Assembly: GCA_964473255.1 (NCBI GenBank)
Contig: CAYYOT010000010.1
Coordinates: 1-64,000 of the forward strand
From: Kuafuiihalomonas sp964473255
GTDB lineage: Bacteria > Myxococcota > Kuafuiibacteriia > Kuafuiibacteriales > Kuafuiibacteriaceae
DNA: 64,000 nt
Reading direction: 5' to 3'
Every line of letters starts with the position of its first letter. Positions within the stretch are counted from its first letter, which is position 1. The notes under the pieces were generated by a model. It did not search any database. It saw only the letters and a program-made list of their open reading frames with translations, and was not told the origin of the DNA. Below, piece after piece: positions 1 through 9,049 of the stretch. The position numbers and the translations under genes are program-made.

Positions 1-2
1 TA

Positions 3-218
3 CGGAAGGTGACGGACTTCGGAGCCTTCGTGGAGATCTTCCCCGGGACCGACGGACTGGTCCACATCTCCGAGTTGGCTGAAAAGCGCGTGAACAAGGT
101 GGAAGACATCGTTCGAGAGGGCGACGAGGTGCTGGTGAAGGTGAAGGAGATCGACCGGTCCGGAAAGATTCGGCTGTCTCGGAAGGACGCGATCGGCCAG
201 CAGGTGTCCGACGAGTGA
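3..218 (+). CDS. pnp: Polyribonucleotide nucleotidyltransferase, C-terminal end (partial)
   Basis: Only the last 71 residues are present; the gene enters from the left edge in frame 3. They form an S1 RNA-binding domain: the stretch V-T-D-F-G-A-F-V-E near the start, then G-L-V-H-I-S-E-L, then V-K-E-I-D and G-K-I-R-L-S-R-K-D. This is the order seen at the C-terminus of PNPase, the phosphorolytic 3'-5' exoribonuclease of the RNA degradosome. Other S1 proteins such as RpsA would normally carry more S1 repeats and not end here. The gene immediately precedes dut, and its TGA stop shares an A with the dut ATG. The identification as PNPase rather than another S1 protein is an inference from the end of the domain and the neighbour. 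Confidence 0.8.
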   Translation, partial: RKVTDFGAFVEIFPGTDGLVHISELAEKRVNKVEDIVREGDEVLVKVKEIDRSGKIRLSRKDAIGQQVSDE

Positions 219-664
219 TGCCCGAGCCGGTCGTCGTCCGCGTTCAAGTCTTGGCCGGTCGTCCGCCGCTGGCTCTGCCCGCGTACGCGACCGAGCACTC
301 GGCGGGGATGGACCTGCCGTCGGCCGAAGAGCGGGTTCTGGGGCGCGGTGAACGTCATGCGTTTTCCACGGGGCTCGCCCTGGAGATTCCCGAGGGCTTC
401 GAAGTCCAGGTGCGACCGCGCTCGGGCCTCGCCCTCAAGCACGGCGTCACGGTTCTCAATGCGCCGGGGACCATCGACGCCGACTATCGCGGCGAGGTGC
501 GTGTCATCCTGGTCAACCACGGGACCGAGCGCTACATCGTGCGGGTCGGGGACCGGATCGCCCAATTGGTCGTGGCGCCCGTATGCCGCGGAGAGCTCAT
601 GCTCGTCACCACCATCGAGTCGAGTCAGCGCGGCGAGGGTGGATTCGGTCACACTGGACGTTGA
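218..664 (+). CDS. dut: Deoxyuridine 5'-triphosphate nucleotidohydrolase (dUTPase)
   Basis: Hydrolyses dUTP to dUMP and pyrophosphate, which keeps uracil out of DNA and supplies dUMP for thymidylate synthesis. At 148 residues it has the usual length of the trimeric family. All five motifs are visible: AGMDL (about 29-33), PRSGLA (about 67-72), GTIDADYRGEV with the catalytic Asp (about 85-95), RIAQLVV, and the C-terminal RGEGGFGHTG loop that closes over the substrate. Motif I has Met where Tyr, Phe or Leu is more common. The ATG at 218 overlaps the pnp stop by one base (TGATG), suggesting translational coupling; a GTG at 215 in the same frame is the alternative start. Confidence 0.95.
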   Translation: MPEPVVVRVQVLAGRPPLALPAYATEHSAGMDLPSAEERVLGRGERHAFSTGLALEIPEGFEVQVRPRSGLALKHGVTVLNAPGTIDADYRGEVRVILVNHGTERYIVRVGDRIAQLVVAPVCRGELMLVTTIESSQRGEGGFGHTGR

Positions 665-704
665 TGGGGCTTCGGCGTGCGCGCCTCGGTGCTATGGCCG
701 ACCC

Positions 705-1376
705 ATGCCCGAGCTTTCCGTCGACCAGCTCACCCCCTCCGAACGCTATCGCCTCCTGACGGGCGCGATCACTCCCCGGCCGATCGCTTTCGTATCTACG
801 GTGTCGGCCGCGGGGCTTACGAATCTGGCTCCCTTCTCTTTCTTCAACGGAGTCAGCGCCGAGCCGATGGTCGTCGCATTCGCGCCGATGACCAAGGATG
901 ACGGCACGGACAAGGATACGCTCCGTAACGTCCTCCCCGAGTCGGAAGGCGGGGTCGGCGAGTTCGTCGTCAATCTCGCCACCGAAGACCTGATTCGGGA
1001 GGTAGCGGCGAGTGCCGCCGGTCTTCCCCCGGGTGAAAGCGAGTTCGATTTCAGTGGGTTGGCGTCGACTCCATCGACGCTGGTACGTCCGCCCCGGGTG
1101 AAGACGACGCCCGTGGCTTTCGAGTGCCGGACGGAGCGGGTCATTCGTTTCGCCCCCGGCGTACCGATGAGCGGAAACCTGGTCCTCGGTCAGGTCGTCC
1201 ATGTCTTCCTGCGCGAAGGCCTCTTCGATGAGGCTTTTCGCGTAGACCCGGACGCGGTGCGGACCATCGGTCGCCTGGGGGGGCCCTTCTACGCGCAGAC
1301 GCGTGCTCCTTTCCGACTGCCTCGGGGAGCCGAGGCTCTGTCTGCGGTCTTGCCCTGGGAAACCGAAGACCCTTGA
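705..1376 (+). CDS. Flavin reductase-like (FMN-binding split-barrel) protein
   Basis: A 223-residue protein of the flavin reductase-like family (DIM6/NTAB type). The N-terminal part carries the family hallmark I-T-P-R-P-I-A-F-V-S-T followed by a G-x-x-N-L-A-P-F-S-F-F stretch (about 21-46), which forms the FMN-binding barrel. The C-terminal part has the usual G-x-V-V-H-V-F segment and ends with the R-L-G-G-P-F-Y-A stretch typical of these proteins. Members bind FMN and may reduce flavin or act on small molecules; the substrate cannot be read from the sequence. The ATG at 705 is chosen because the homologous region begins right after it; the frame stays open upstream into dut, but that part is a shadow of dut. 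Confidence 0.85.
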   Translation: MPELSVDQLTPSERYRLLTGAITPRPIAFVSTVSAAGLTNLAPFSFFNGVSAEPMVVAFAPMTKDDGTDKDTLRNVLPESEGGVGEFVVNLATEDLIREVAASAAGLPPGESEFDFSGLASTPSTLVRPPRVKTTPVAFECRTERVIRFAPGVPMSGNLVLGQVVHVFLREGLFDEAFRVDPDAVRTIGRLGGPFYAQTRAPFRLPRGAEALSAVLPWETEDP

Positions 1377-1397
1377 GTCTCTGGGCGGGTGCCGAGT

Positions 1398-4397
1398 TCA
1401 AGCAGCACCGAGCGTTCGTCGGTACGCCTCGCCGATGTACTGCCGGGCATCGCCGAGCGACATGCGGCTTTGGCCCAGCTCTCCGGAGGCCGATTCGTCG
1501 GTCGGCGCGACTGCGGAATCATCGCCGGCGAGCCGCAGGAAGTTCTGGGCCTGCCGAAGCCGGTCTCCGGCCTCGCTCAGTGTCTGGCTCGTTCGTGCAT
1601 CGATGATGTCCGCGGTCGCCAGCGCTCGTAGGGCATCACGGGTTCGCGGCAGTCGTATCGACGGTTCATCGTGGCCGTACCGTAGTACGAGAAACTGCAC
1701 GAGGAACTGCAGCTCGACGAGTCCGCCCGCTCCGTACTTAAGGTCTGCGGCCGGGGAACGAGACGGGTCGTTGTCCCTAGCCAGGCGCTCGCGCATGTCG
1801 CGGATCTGGGCGGGCTCCGGCGGTTCTTTGTCGTAGGCCGCCCGACTCAGGGCAGCGGCGACTTCCCGGCGAACGTCCGGGCCCCCGGTGACGGGGCGGC
1901 TCCGGACCAGAGCCTGCCTTTCCCAGAGCTGCGCCTTCCGTTCGTGATAGGCGTTGAATCCCTCGAGACTGGTGACCAAGGTTCCTTGGTGGCCGGAGGG
2001 CCGGAGGCGCATGTCGACTTCGTACAGGTCGCCGTCAGCCATGGTTAGGCCGAGATACGTGATCGCTCGCTGGACGACCCGGGTGCAGAACTCGGCGATC
2101 GAGATCGCGGGGCGAGGGCCACCCGCCGTCGAACCGCTGCCCACGTAGAGGGCACTGAGGTCCAGATCGCTCTTGTAGCTCATCTCTCGTGCGCCCAGTG
2201 CTCCACCTGAAACCAGAACGAGCTGACCGTCTTCCAGCGCGCCATAGCGCGCCTCGACCTCTCGAGCGGACACCCGAACGACCTCCTCCAGGATGACTTC
2301 CGCGAGGTCACTCAAGCGATCGTCCACCGCCTCCAGAGACATCTCACCCCCCAGATCGGCGACTGCCGTGGTGAGGATCGCCTCACGCTTGAGTTTTCGC
2401 AGGGCGGAGAGCTGCCCCTCGGTGTCTTCGGGATGAGCCTGAAGGGTGTCGTCGAAGTCCCGGATCAGCTCGGCCCGCGAACGCGAATGGGTCGGGCGCA
2501 GCACCACGGGAATCAGCGGAGGATGGCTCACCAAGATGTTGGCCAAGAGGTCGCTGGTCCCCATGAGTTGGGCCACACCGCGCCGGACGGAGGGCCGCTC
2601 CAGCTCTCGAACGTACGACGTATGGGTGGCGAGCCCGCGGAGGAGGTCCGGCAGGTGAGCGAGAGCCCGACCGGCGTTGGGGCTCTCGAGACAGTCTCGA
2701 ACCAAGCGGAGACCGATGCGGCGGAGACTCGGTGGCGCTTGCCGGTGCAGCGGACTGCCGCGGATCCGCATGGAGGTATCGAGATGAGCGATCGCCGGCT
2801 CTGGTCGCGTCAGCCCCGCTCGATGGGCGGCTTCGAGCCGCGCGGTCGGAGGATGATCCGGGTCGAGCATGACATCGATCTCGGGCGCGAGGGGATCGGT
2901 GTCGTCGACTCGTCCCAGGAGTTCATCGAAGTGCGTCGCTACTTCGCCCATGTGCCGCTCGGTTTCGGTGATGAGGGCTTCGGGACCATCGAGGCCCATC
3001 GAGCGGGCCAAAGAGAGCAGCGCTTCCGGATCCGTCGGCAGTATGTGCGTCTGCTGGTCGTCGACGAGCTGCACGCGATGCTCGAGGGCACGCAACCAGT
3101 CGTAGGCCTGCTCCAGGGCGGCTCGGGATCGCGAGGACACGTGACCACCGGCGGTCAGCGAGCGAAGGGCCTCGAGCGTGTTGGACACCTGAAGACGGGG
3201 GTCACGCCCGCCCAGCAGCAGCTGGTGAGCCTGCACGAAGAACTCCAGCTCGCGGATGCCTCCCGTGCCCAGTTTCAAATCGAGCCTCTTCTTGCGGTGC
3301 CTATGTGCCTCTGCGTCGATGCGAGCCTTCATGTCGACGAGGGCCTCCACCTGCCCGAGGTCGAGACTCCGCCGAAACACGAAGGGCCGCAGCATCCGCT
3401 TCAGCTCGATACCGAGGTCGAGGTCGCCCGCGATCGGTCGCGCTCGCAGCCATACGGAGCGCTCCCAGGTGCGCCCCCACGTCTCGTAGTAGCGCTCCAT
3501 GCTGGGCAGACTGTTGGCCAGCGGGCCCTGGCGGCCTTCCGGTCGCAGGTCGAGGTCTACGCGAAACACGAAACCCGAATCGGTCACTTCCCGAAGTGAA
3601 GCCGTGACGCGCTCGAACAGCCTGACGAAGAACTCGTGGGGTCGTAGGTCGCCAACGTGCCCGTCATCATGCTCGTAGGCGTAGATCACGTCGACGTCGG
3701 AGGAGAAGTTGAGTTCGGCTCCCCCGAGCTTGCCCATGCCCAGGACGACGCATCGGTTGGCGGGGTCCGGCGTACCAAATCGGTCGTGGAGAGATGCTCG
3801 GTGGTAGCTCAAGGCCGCGTCCATGCAGACGTCGGCCAGGTCCGACAACTCTTGTGCGCTTTCTCGAACCGGAACTCCGCGCAGCTCCCGAAGAGCAATG
3901 CGAAGGAGCTGTCGGTTGCGAAATCGACGGAGACGACGATCGAAGTCGGCGGCGGGTCCCGGATTCGTGGTGAGTCGCACCACCGCGTCGACGAAGCTCA
4001 GTCGGCGGTCGACATCTCCTTGCTGGAGTCGATGACCCAGCTCCACCGCCATGGTGGGATCCTGCACCATCACCCTGGACGCCCAGGCGGATGCTCCCGC
4101 CAAAGGAACGAGGACGTTCAGCGACTGCGGGATCCAGAGCTGGGTGGGATCGAGCCCCGCCTCGCGACACCGAACCGATGCGTCGGCCAAGGCGTACGCA
4201 GCCCGGACGGGGTCCGCCGCCTGCGCTACCGCGGCGAGTACCGACTCGAGAAAGGGGGCGAACGAGGCGACGTCCAGCATCGACGCCAAGATCTTGGCCG
4301 CGCGGTCGGCGCCCGGGGCGCCCCGCTCCGCCAACGCGGAAGTCAACCGCCGACGTCGTTCGACGAGCGGGAGTCTCTGCGTCGTGAAGCCGTCCAT
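1398..4397 (-). CDS. glnE: Bifunctional glutamine synthetase adenylyltransferase/adenylyl-removing enzyme
   Basis: Controls glutamine synthetase by adding or removing AMP on a tyrosine in response to PII. It is 999 residues long, close to the family norm. The N-terminal adenylyl-removing half has an intact nucleotidyltransferase motif G-M-G-K-L-G-G-A-E-L-N-F-S-S-D-V-D-V (about 220-237) and L-K-L-G-T-G-G-I-R-E-L-E-F. The C-terminal adenylyltransferase half has S-G-G-A-L-G-A-R-E-M-S-Y-K-S-D-L-D-L (about 730) and L-K-Y-G-A-G-G-L-V-E-L-Q-F. The second motif lacks the usual Lys and one Gly of GxGKLGG but keeps the Asp-x-Asp metal ligands. It is divergent from purB, with 154 bases between the two starts. 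No glnA or glnB lies in this window. Confidence 0.95.
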   Translation of the reverse strand: MDGFTTQRLPLVERRRRLTSALAERGAPGADRAAKILASMLDVASFAPFLESVLAAVAQAADPVRAAYALADASVRCREAGLDPTQLWIPQSLNVLVPLAGASAWASRVMVQDPTMAVELGHRLQQGDVDRRLSFVDAVVRLTTNPGPAADFDRRLRRFRNRQLLRIALRELRGVPVRESAQELSDLADVCMDAALSYHRASLHDRFGTPDPANRCVVLGMGKLGGAELNFSSDVDVIYAYEHDDGHVGDLRPHEFFVRLFERVTASLREVTDSGFVFRVDLDLRPEGRQGPLANSLPSMERYYETWGRTWERSVWLRARPIAGDLDLGIELKRMLRPFVFRRSLDLGQVEALVDMKARIDAEAHRHRKKRLDLKLGTGGIRELEFFVQAHQLLLGGRDPRLQVSNTLEALRSLTAGGHVSSRSRAALEQAYDWLRALEHRVQLVDDQQTHILPTDPEALLSLARSMGLDGPEALITETERHMGEVATHFDELLGRVDDTDPLAPEIDVMLDPDHPPTARLEAAHRAGLTRPEPAIAHLDTSMRIRGSPLHRQAPPSLRRIGLRLVRDCLESPNAGRALAHLPDLLRGLATHTSYVRELERPSVRRGVAQLMGTSDLLANILVSHPPLIPVVLRPTHSRSRAELIRDFDDTLQAHPEDTEGQLSALRKLKREAILTTAVADLGGEMSLEAVDDRLSDLAEVILEEVVRVSAREVEARYGALEDGQLVLVSGGALGAREMSYKSDLDLSALYVGSGSTAGGPRPAISIAEFCTRVVQRAITYLGLTMADGDLYEVDMRLRPSGHQGTLVTSLEGFNAYHERKAQLWERQALVRSRPVTGGPDVRREVAAALSRAAYDKEPPEPAQIRDMRERLARDNDPSRSPAADLKYGAGGLVELQFLVQFLVLRYGHDEPSIRLPRTRDALRALATADIIDARTSQTLSEAGDRLRQAQNFLRLAGDDSAVAPTDESASGELGQSRMSLGDARQYIGEAYRRTLGAA

Positions 4398-4551
4398 GCG
4401 ACAACCGTTGAGGCCGGCATTCGCGCCTCGGCGACGACCGTACTGGTTTGGCGGCCCGTGCGGGAGTCCAAACCCGTCTGGTCTCGAGAAGTCGGCGGCG
4501 AGGTCGAGGTCGAGCTTTCCCCCGGGGGCCGCCCTGCGCTACACGCGAGCG

Positions 4552-5865
4552 GTGATTCCTCGGTACACACCCAATGACATGGCCGAGCTCTGGTCCGAAC
4601 CGGAGCGGATCCGAGCTTGGCTGCGGGTCGAGCTCGCCGCATGCCGGGCAATGGCTCGCCACGGTCTGATTCCCGCGGCGGACGTCGACGCCCTGGATGC
4701 GACGGCCGGCGCGGCCGACATGGATGCCCTGGCCCAGCGTGCCGAGGTCATCGAGCAGACGACGAAGCACGATGTGATCGCCTTTCTTTCGGCCTTCGAA
4801 GAGCTGGCTGGCCCTCCGGCGAGGCATGTTCACTTCGGACTCACGTCGAACGACGTTCTCGACTCCGCCTTCGCTCTGCGCCTGATCGCGGCGACCGATA
4901 AGATCCACGAGGCGCTGATCCAACTTCGGCATGCGGTCAAGAAGCAGGCGCAGGCTCACCGGCACACGCCGATGATCGGTCGTTCTCACGGCGTTCACGC
5001 CGAGCCGATTACCTTCGGACTGGTCGCCGCCAGCTGGTATGCGGAGCTGGTTCGGAACGAGCGGAGGCTGCAGACCGCGCGCGCCGAGGTCGCAGTCGGT
5101 AAGTTGTCGGGTGCCGTCGGGACAAATGCCCACCTGCCGCCGGCGATCGAAGATGAAGCGCTGGCCGAGCTCGGCCTCGTGCCGGAAACGGTGGCGACCC
5201 AGGTCGTGGCTCGCGATCGGCACGCCCAATACTTCGGTGCACTGGCGACGCTCGGTGCGTCGCTCGAGCGTATTGCCGTCGAGATCCGGCATTTACAGCG
5301 CACGGAGGTGCGCGAAGCCGAGGAGCCCTTTGGGGCGGGCCAGAAGGGCTCGAGCGCGATGCCGCATAAGCGGAACCCGATCCTCACTGAAAATCTCACT
5401 GGCTTGGCGCGGCTGATGCGAGCCTGGTCGCAAGCAGCGTACGAAGACGTGGCTCTTTGGCATGAGCGCGACATCTCGCACTCATCGGTCGAGCGGGTCA
5501 TTGCCCCTGACGCCACGATCACCATGGTATTCATGCTTCGGCGGATGACGCGCATCGTGGACGGCCTGGTGGTCCATCCCGACCGGATGGCGTCGAACTT
5601 GGCACTCATGCGGGGCTTGCCGTTCTCGCAGGCGGTTCTACTCGACTTGATCAAGAAAGGGGTCGACCGCCAACCGGCCTACGAACTCGTGCAGCGCTGC
5701 GCGATGCGGGTCTGGGACGAAGGGCTCGAGCTGCTGGATGCTCTGCGTACCGACGAGGAGGTCCGGCGTCACTTGAGCGATTCGGAGCTCGAAGATGCCT
5801 TCGACCTGTCTCGACATTTGGCTCAGGCGGACCGCTTGATCGACCGAGCCTTGGCCACCGGCTGA
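4552..5865 (+). CDS. purB: Adenylosuccinate lyase
   Basis: Catalyses two fumarate eliminations in purine synthesis: SAICAR to AICAR and adenylosuccinate to AMP. The 437-residue protein starts at a GTG, giving M-I-P-R-Y-T-P, the canonical PurB start, although the frame is open further upstream. The fumarase/aspartase superfamily signature G-S-S-A-M-P-H-K-R-N-P lies at about 266-276, and R-S-H-G-V-H-A-E-P at about 143 supplies a catalytic His. T-S-N-D-V-L-D-S is the third conserved segment. It ends three bases before the convergent VWA lipoprotein. The purine partner purC is nearby but on the other strand. Confidence 0.96.
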   Translation: MIPRYTPNDMAELWSEPERIRAWLRVELAACRAMARHGLIPAADVDALDATAGAADMDALAQRAEVIEQTTKHDVIAFLSAFEELAGPPARHVHFGLTSNDVLDSAFALRLIAATDKIHEALIQLRHAVKKQAQAHRHTPMIGRSHGVHAEPITFGLVAASWYAELVRNERRLQTARAEVAVGKLSGAVGTNAHLPPAIEDEALAELGLVPETVATQVVARDRHAQYFGALATLGASLERIAVEIRHLQRTEVREAEEPFGAGQKGSSAMPHKRNPILTENLTGLARLMRAWSQAAYEDVALWHERDISHSSVERVIAPDATITMVFMLRRMTRIVDGLVVHPDRMASNLALMRGLPFSQAVLLDLIKKGVDRQPAYELVQRCAMRVWDEGLELLDALRTDEEVRRHLSDSELEDAFDLSRHLAQADRLIDRALATG

Positions 5866-5868
5866 AAC

Positions 5869-7284
5869 TCAAGGGGCGCAGCCGAGCTCGTACTCGATGC
5901 GGACTTCGCTCCCTAGCGGCGGGGTCTGCTCCACCGAGAACTCGACGGTTCGAGTGCCTACGTCGTAGGTCCAACTGACCGTACCCGACTCGAACACGGG
6001 CGGTCGCTCTCGGTCGTCGATGAACACGGTGGGAAGGCCTCGGGCGAAACCGGACAGCACGAAGGAGCGCTGTAGACCGAAAGCAATCCCCGAGATGCGC
6101 TCCATGGTCGTCGCCCAGTCCTCGGTGCAGATCGAGGCCACCGTCCCGCCCAAGCGACGAGCGACTTCAGCGTAGCGTGGCCCCGCGGTGGCATCACCGC
6201 CGGGGCCGGTGCAGCCCGCAAGTTCGGGGCCGACGACGGCGCTCGCGCGAACGCGTCCCGAAGGTGCCAGCGTGCGGAATGCGGAGACGTAGTCCTCGAC
6301 TTCGCGCGGAGACTGGTCGCGCTCGTCGGAAACGAAGATCAGCGAAAGAAGTGCGTCCTCGCGGAAGAAGAACGCGTTGGCGGCGAGCGTACGCGAAGGG
6401 CTGAGCGCCAGGAGCGCGGCCTCGAGTCCTTGCTCGGTCTCCGCACCGCCCACGCCGACGTCGACCAGGCGCCGAAAGCGGAATTCGGGGGTAGGCTCGG
6501 TCGTTCGCTCGACGCGACGCATCGGAGTCTCCTGCCGCTCGATTATCAGGTCGATGTCGTCGACATCGCCATCGAGGTCCAGATCGTCCGGGACTCCGTC
6601 GTCATTCACGTCGAAGCCTTGAGAGACGGGGACGAATCGCCCGCTTTCTCGCTCGATGTCGGTCGTGGTCACCGCGACCCGGTAATCCGTGAAGCCGTCG
6701 TCGGCGGCGCGAACGAAGGACTGGAAGTTGTCCCGAAGTCCGACCTGCTCGAGTCGCATGGATGCCGAGTTGTCGACGACGAAGACGACGTCGACGTTCA
6801 ACGAGTTGATCTGCTGAAACGAATCCGCGGCGCTGGCGCTTTCTACGCTGCGGCCCACGAACTCCACGGTCTGGCGTGCGGAGCCGTCGGCGGACAGCCG
6901 GAAGGACACGCGACCACGAAACGTTCCCAGGCCCGGAGGCAGAAAGCGAACCACTACCCGTGCGCTCCGGCGGGGGCCGATCTCCAGCGCTCGTGAGGGA
7001 AGGGGACCCGGCCAGTCGATCCGGAAGGCATCATTGCCATCGACCTCATCCACGTCGAAGACGCGCAGGGGTTGGTTATCGAAGTTTCGAATCACGAAGC
7101 TGCCCTCGCTCGCTCCGCACTCCAGAAGCACGGTCGGCATCGACAGATCGGACGGAGAAACCGAGAACAGTCGACCGGGCGGCCGGCTCGGGTCGTCGAA
7201 GCCGAGGAGGGGAAACGACCGCTCCTCGCCGCACCCCCACCCGAGGACCGCCGCGATGACGAAGGTCGATCGGTGGGCGCCCAT
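5869..7284 (-). CDS. Putative lipoprotein with von Willebrand factor A-like domain
   Basis: A 471-residue protein with an N-terminal hydrophobic segment ending in a Cys (G-W-G-C, about residues 15-18), a plausible though imperfect lipobox. Residues about 45-150 look like a beta-sandwich of the kind found in ASH-type domains (conserved R-V-V-V-R-F-L-P-P-G-x-G-x-F-R-G). A VWA fold follows: D-V-V-F-V-V-D-N-S-A-S-M near residue 170 has the D-x-S-x-S metal-ion-dependent adhesion site. A DxNxDGxxDD/DLDGD stretch near 230-245 resembles a calcium-binding dockerin-like loop. No specific function is known; similar VWA lipoproteins are common in myxobacteria. It follows purC by 34 bases on the same strand and probably shares its transcript. 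The ATG at 7284 is preferred because it precedes the signal peptide. Confidence 0.75.
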   Translation of the reverse strand: MGAHRSTFVIAAVLGWGCGEERSFPLLGFDDPSRPPGRLFSVSPSDLSMPTVLLECGASEGSFVIRNFDNQPLRVFDVDEVDGNDAFRIDWPGPLPSRALEIGPRRSARVVVRFLPPGLGTFRGRVSFRLSADGSARQTVEFVGRSVESASAADSFQQINSLNVDVVFVVDNSASMRLEQVGLRDNFQSFVRAADDGFTDYRVAVTTTDIERESGRFVPVSQGFDVNDDGVPDDLDLDGDVDDIDLIIERQETPMRRVERTTEPTPEFRFRRLVDVGVGGAETEQGLEAALLALSPSRTLAANAFFFREDALLSLIFVSDERDQSPREVEDYVSAFRTLAPSGRVRASAVVGPELAGCTGPGGDATAGPRYAEVARRLGGTVASICTEDWATTMERISGIAFGLQRSFVLSGFARGLPTVFIDDRERPPVFESGTVSWTYDVGTRTVEFSVEQTPPLGSEVRIEYELGCAP

Positions 7285-7318
7285 GACTCTTCTTTCTACG
7301 GTCGAGTGCCGCTCGCCG

Positions 7319-8305
7319 TCACGGTTTTCTGCCGTCCGGTGCCCGGCACCACCCTGCATGCTCCAGATTCTCCCGAATCCGGGGCTCGACCGGTCCAGGA
7401 CGAGGTACGAAGGGGGTGCCGAGGATCCGCTCGTACCCTTCCATGTAGCGCGCGCAAAGCTCTCGACGGATCGAATCGTCGAGGACAGGGGGAGGGCCAT
7501 CACCCGTGAATCCCCGTTCGGTTCGGAGCCACTGGCGAAGGTTTTCCTTGTCCAGCATGCGGGGGGCTTCGCCGGCTGCCATCCGCGCATCGTAGTCCTC
7601 GGCGACCCAGTACCGCGAGGAATCGAGGGTGTGAATCTCATCGATCAGCGTCAACCGACCGTCGGCGTCTTCACCCATCTCGTACTTGGTGTCGACGAGC
7701 ATGAGGCCCCGCTGCGCAGCTCGCTCCCGACCGCGCTCGAAGAGCGCCAGGGCAGCCTGGGCGGCCGCATCGAACGCGGAGGCCGTCATCAGCCGCGACT
7801 CCAAGATGCGCCGCCGGGAGATCGGCTCGTCGTGGGTGCCGATCGCCGCCTTCGTCGTCGGCGTGAGGATGAGCTCGGGCAAGGGACGGTCGCGCTCCAG
7901 GTCGGCGGGGAGGGGCACTTCGTAGACGGAGGCGCGACCAGCTACGTAGTCTCTCCATAGGGAGCCCGTCAGGTAAGCGCGGACGACGAACTCCACCGGA
8001 TAGGCGTGGCACTTGCGGGCGACGATGACGTTGGGATCTGGCGTTTCGACGACGTGATTGGGAACGATGTCGCCGGTTTGCGTGAAGCCCTCGACGGCCA
8101 AGCGGGTGAGGATTTCGCCTTTGAAAGGCACGGTTCCCAGGACGTGGTCGAACGCACTCACGCGGTCGGTCGTGACCAAGATCAGATGCCCGTCGACCTC
8201 GTAGATGTCTCGCACCTTCCCGCGCCGCACGGGACCGCAGGGAAGGGTCGTCGTCTCCAGCGCGTGCCCCAGCTGCGCGCCGATCGGGTCATCGACGGGG
8301 CTCAT
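7319..8305 (-). CDS. purC: Phosphoribosylaminoimidazole-succinocarboxamide synthase
   Basis: Joins CAIR and aspartate using ATP to form SAICAR, the step before PurB. The 328-residue protein belongs to the longer SAICAR synthetase subgroup (short forms are about 240). Visible family signatures are R-R-G-K-V-R-D-I-Y-E (ATP-binding, about 28-37), T-T-D-R-V-S-A-F-D, E-F-V-V-R-A-Y-L-T-G-S-L-W, and L-V-D-T-K-Y-E-M-G with the metal/substrate acidic residues. The start ATG at 8305 overlaps the stop of the upstream creatininase-family gene (ATGA), so the two are translationally linked. A longer open frame upstream is a shadow of that gene. Confidence 0.95.
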   Translation of the reverse strand: MSPVDDPIGAQLGHALETTTLPCGPVRRGKVRDIYEVDGHLILVTTDRVSAFDHVLGTVPFKGEILTRLAVEGFTQTGDIVPNHVVETPDPNVIVARKCHAYPVEFVVRAYLTGSLWRDYVAGRASVYEVPLPADLERDRPLPELILTPTTKAAIGTHDEPISRRRILESRLMTASAFDAAAQAALALFERGRERAAQRGLMLVDTKYEMGEDADGRLTLIDEIHTLDSSRYWVAEDYDARMAAGEAPRMLDKENLRQWLRTERGFTGDGPPPVLDDSIRRELCARYMEGYERILGTPFVPRPGPVEPRIRENLEHAGWCRAPDGRKP

Positions 8306-9048
8306 GCGGTCGAGTCCAGACCTTCGGCGACCACCTCGGCCACGATCGCGGCCAAGGCGTCGAACGAGGCGTGTCCCTCGGCGGCCGTGGCGTCCGCGGG
8401 GCTTCCAAAATACCCATCCTCCGCCCCCATCTCGACGAACGTCTTGGCGCCCTCGTTCATGTGCGCCATCAGGTCGATACCGATCGGAGGGAGGTCCTCG
8501 TGCGCCGACACCACCGCGTCCAGCGCCAGAAGTAACGACGTTTCGTACTGCCCAGCGTGCGCCGCACCGCGCTGAAACTCTTCCGTGAGTCGGGAAACCC
8601 AGCGGCGGTCGCAAGGGTCGGCGATCAATATCGGGCATCGACACTCGCGGCGGGCTTCGTCGGCTGCATCGCGCAAAGAGTATCGATGCTGGGGCTCGAG
8701 GTGCCCGTTGACTAGGCAAAGAGCACGGTAGCCGGTTCGTCCGGCCGAGGTGAGGACTGCGCACAGATAGGCCACAACCACCGACTTGGGCACGGAGACC
8801 GTTCCCGAAAAGGGTGCGGCGTACTCGGTCAGCGTGTAGGCAATCGAGGGTAGAACGAGCGTCTGCAGTCCGGTCGTCTCGCGGATCGTTCCTTCGGCTC
8901 GGCGCGCGATCTCCTCCGCGATCCGTACGTCGGTGTCCAAGGGCAGATGAGGCCCGTGGGCTTCGGTCGCTCCGATGGGAAGGAGGCCGACGGCACCATC
9001 GCGTATCGCGGCTCGCACTTGGACATGAGTGAGGTCTTTCAGCTTCAC
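8302..9048 (-). CDS. Creatininase-family amidohydrolase
   Basis: A 248-residue metal-dependent amidohydrolase of the creatininase superfamily, which includes creatinine amidohydrolase and the FAPy deformylase of archaeal cofactor synthesis. The metal-binding segments are present: G-A-T-E-A-H-G-P-H-L-P-L-D-T-D (about 27-41), V-N-G-H-L-E (about 112-117) and H-A-G-Q-Y-E-T-S (about 160-167). The usual N-G-H-G-G-N is replaced by N-G-H-L-E-P. The actual substrate is not evident. It sits one base after the acyl-CoA ligase stop and overlaps purC by four bases, so the three genes form a tight operon; whether this reflects a purine-related reaction is only a guess. Confidence 0.85.
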   Translation of the reverse strand: MKLKDLTHVQVRAAIRDGAVGLLPIGATEAHGPHLPLDTDVRIAEEIARRAEGTIRETTGLQTLVLPSIAYTLTEYAAPFSGTVSVPKSVVVAYLCAVLTSAGRTGYRALCLVNGHLEPQHRYSLRDAADEARRECRCPILIADPCDRRWVSRLTEEFQRGAAHAGQYETSLLLALDAVVSAHEDLPPIGIDLMAHMNEGAKTFVEMGAEDGYFGSPADATAAEGHASFDALAAIVAEVVAEGLDSTA

Positions 9049-9049
9049 G

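Noticed and set aside
606..1202. A minus-strand frame opposite the flavin reductase-like gene
   Set aside because: Shadow of the plus-strand gene; composition and lack of any known motif argue against it.
3667..5292. A 541-residue minus-strand frame across glnE and purB
   Set aside because: It is antisense to purB and in a wrong frame for glnE, with no recognisable domain.
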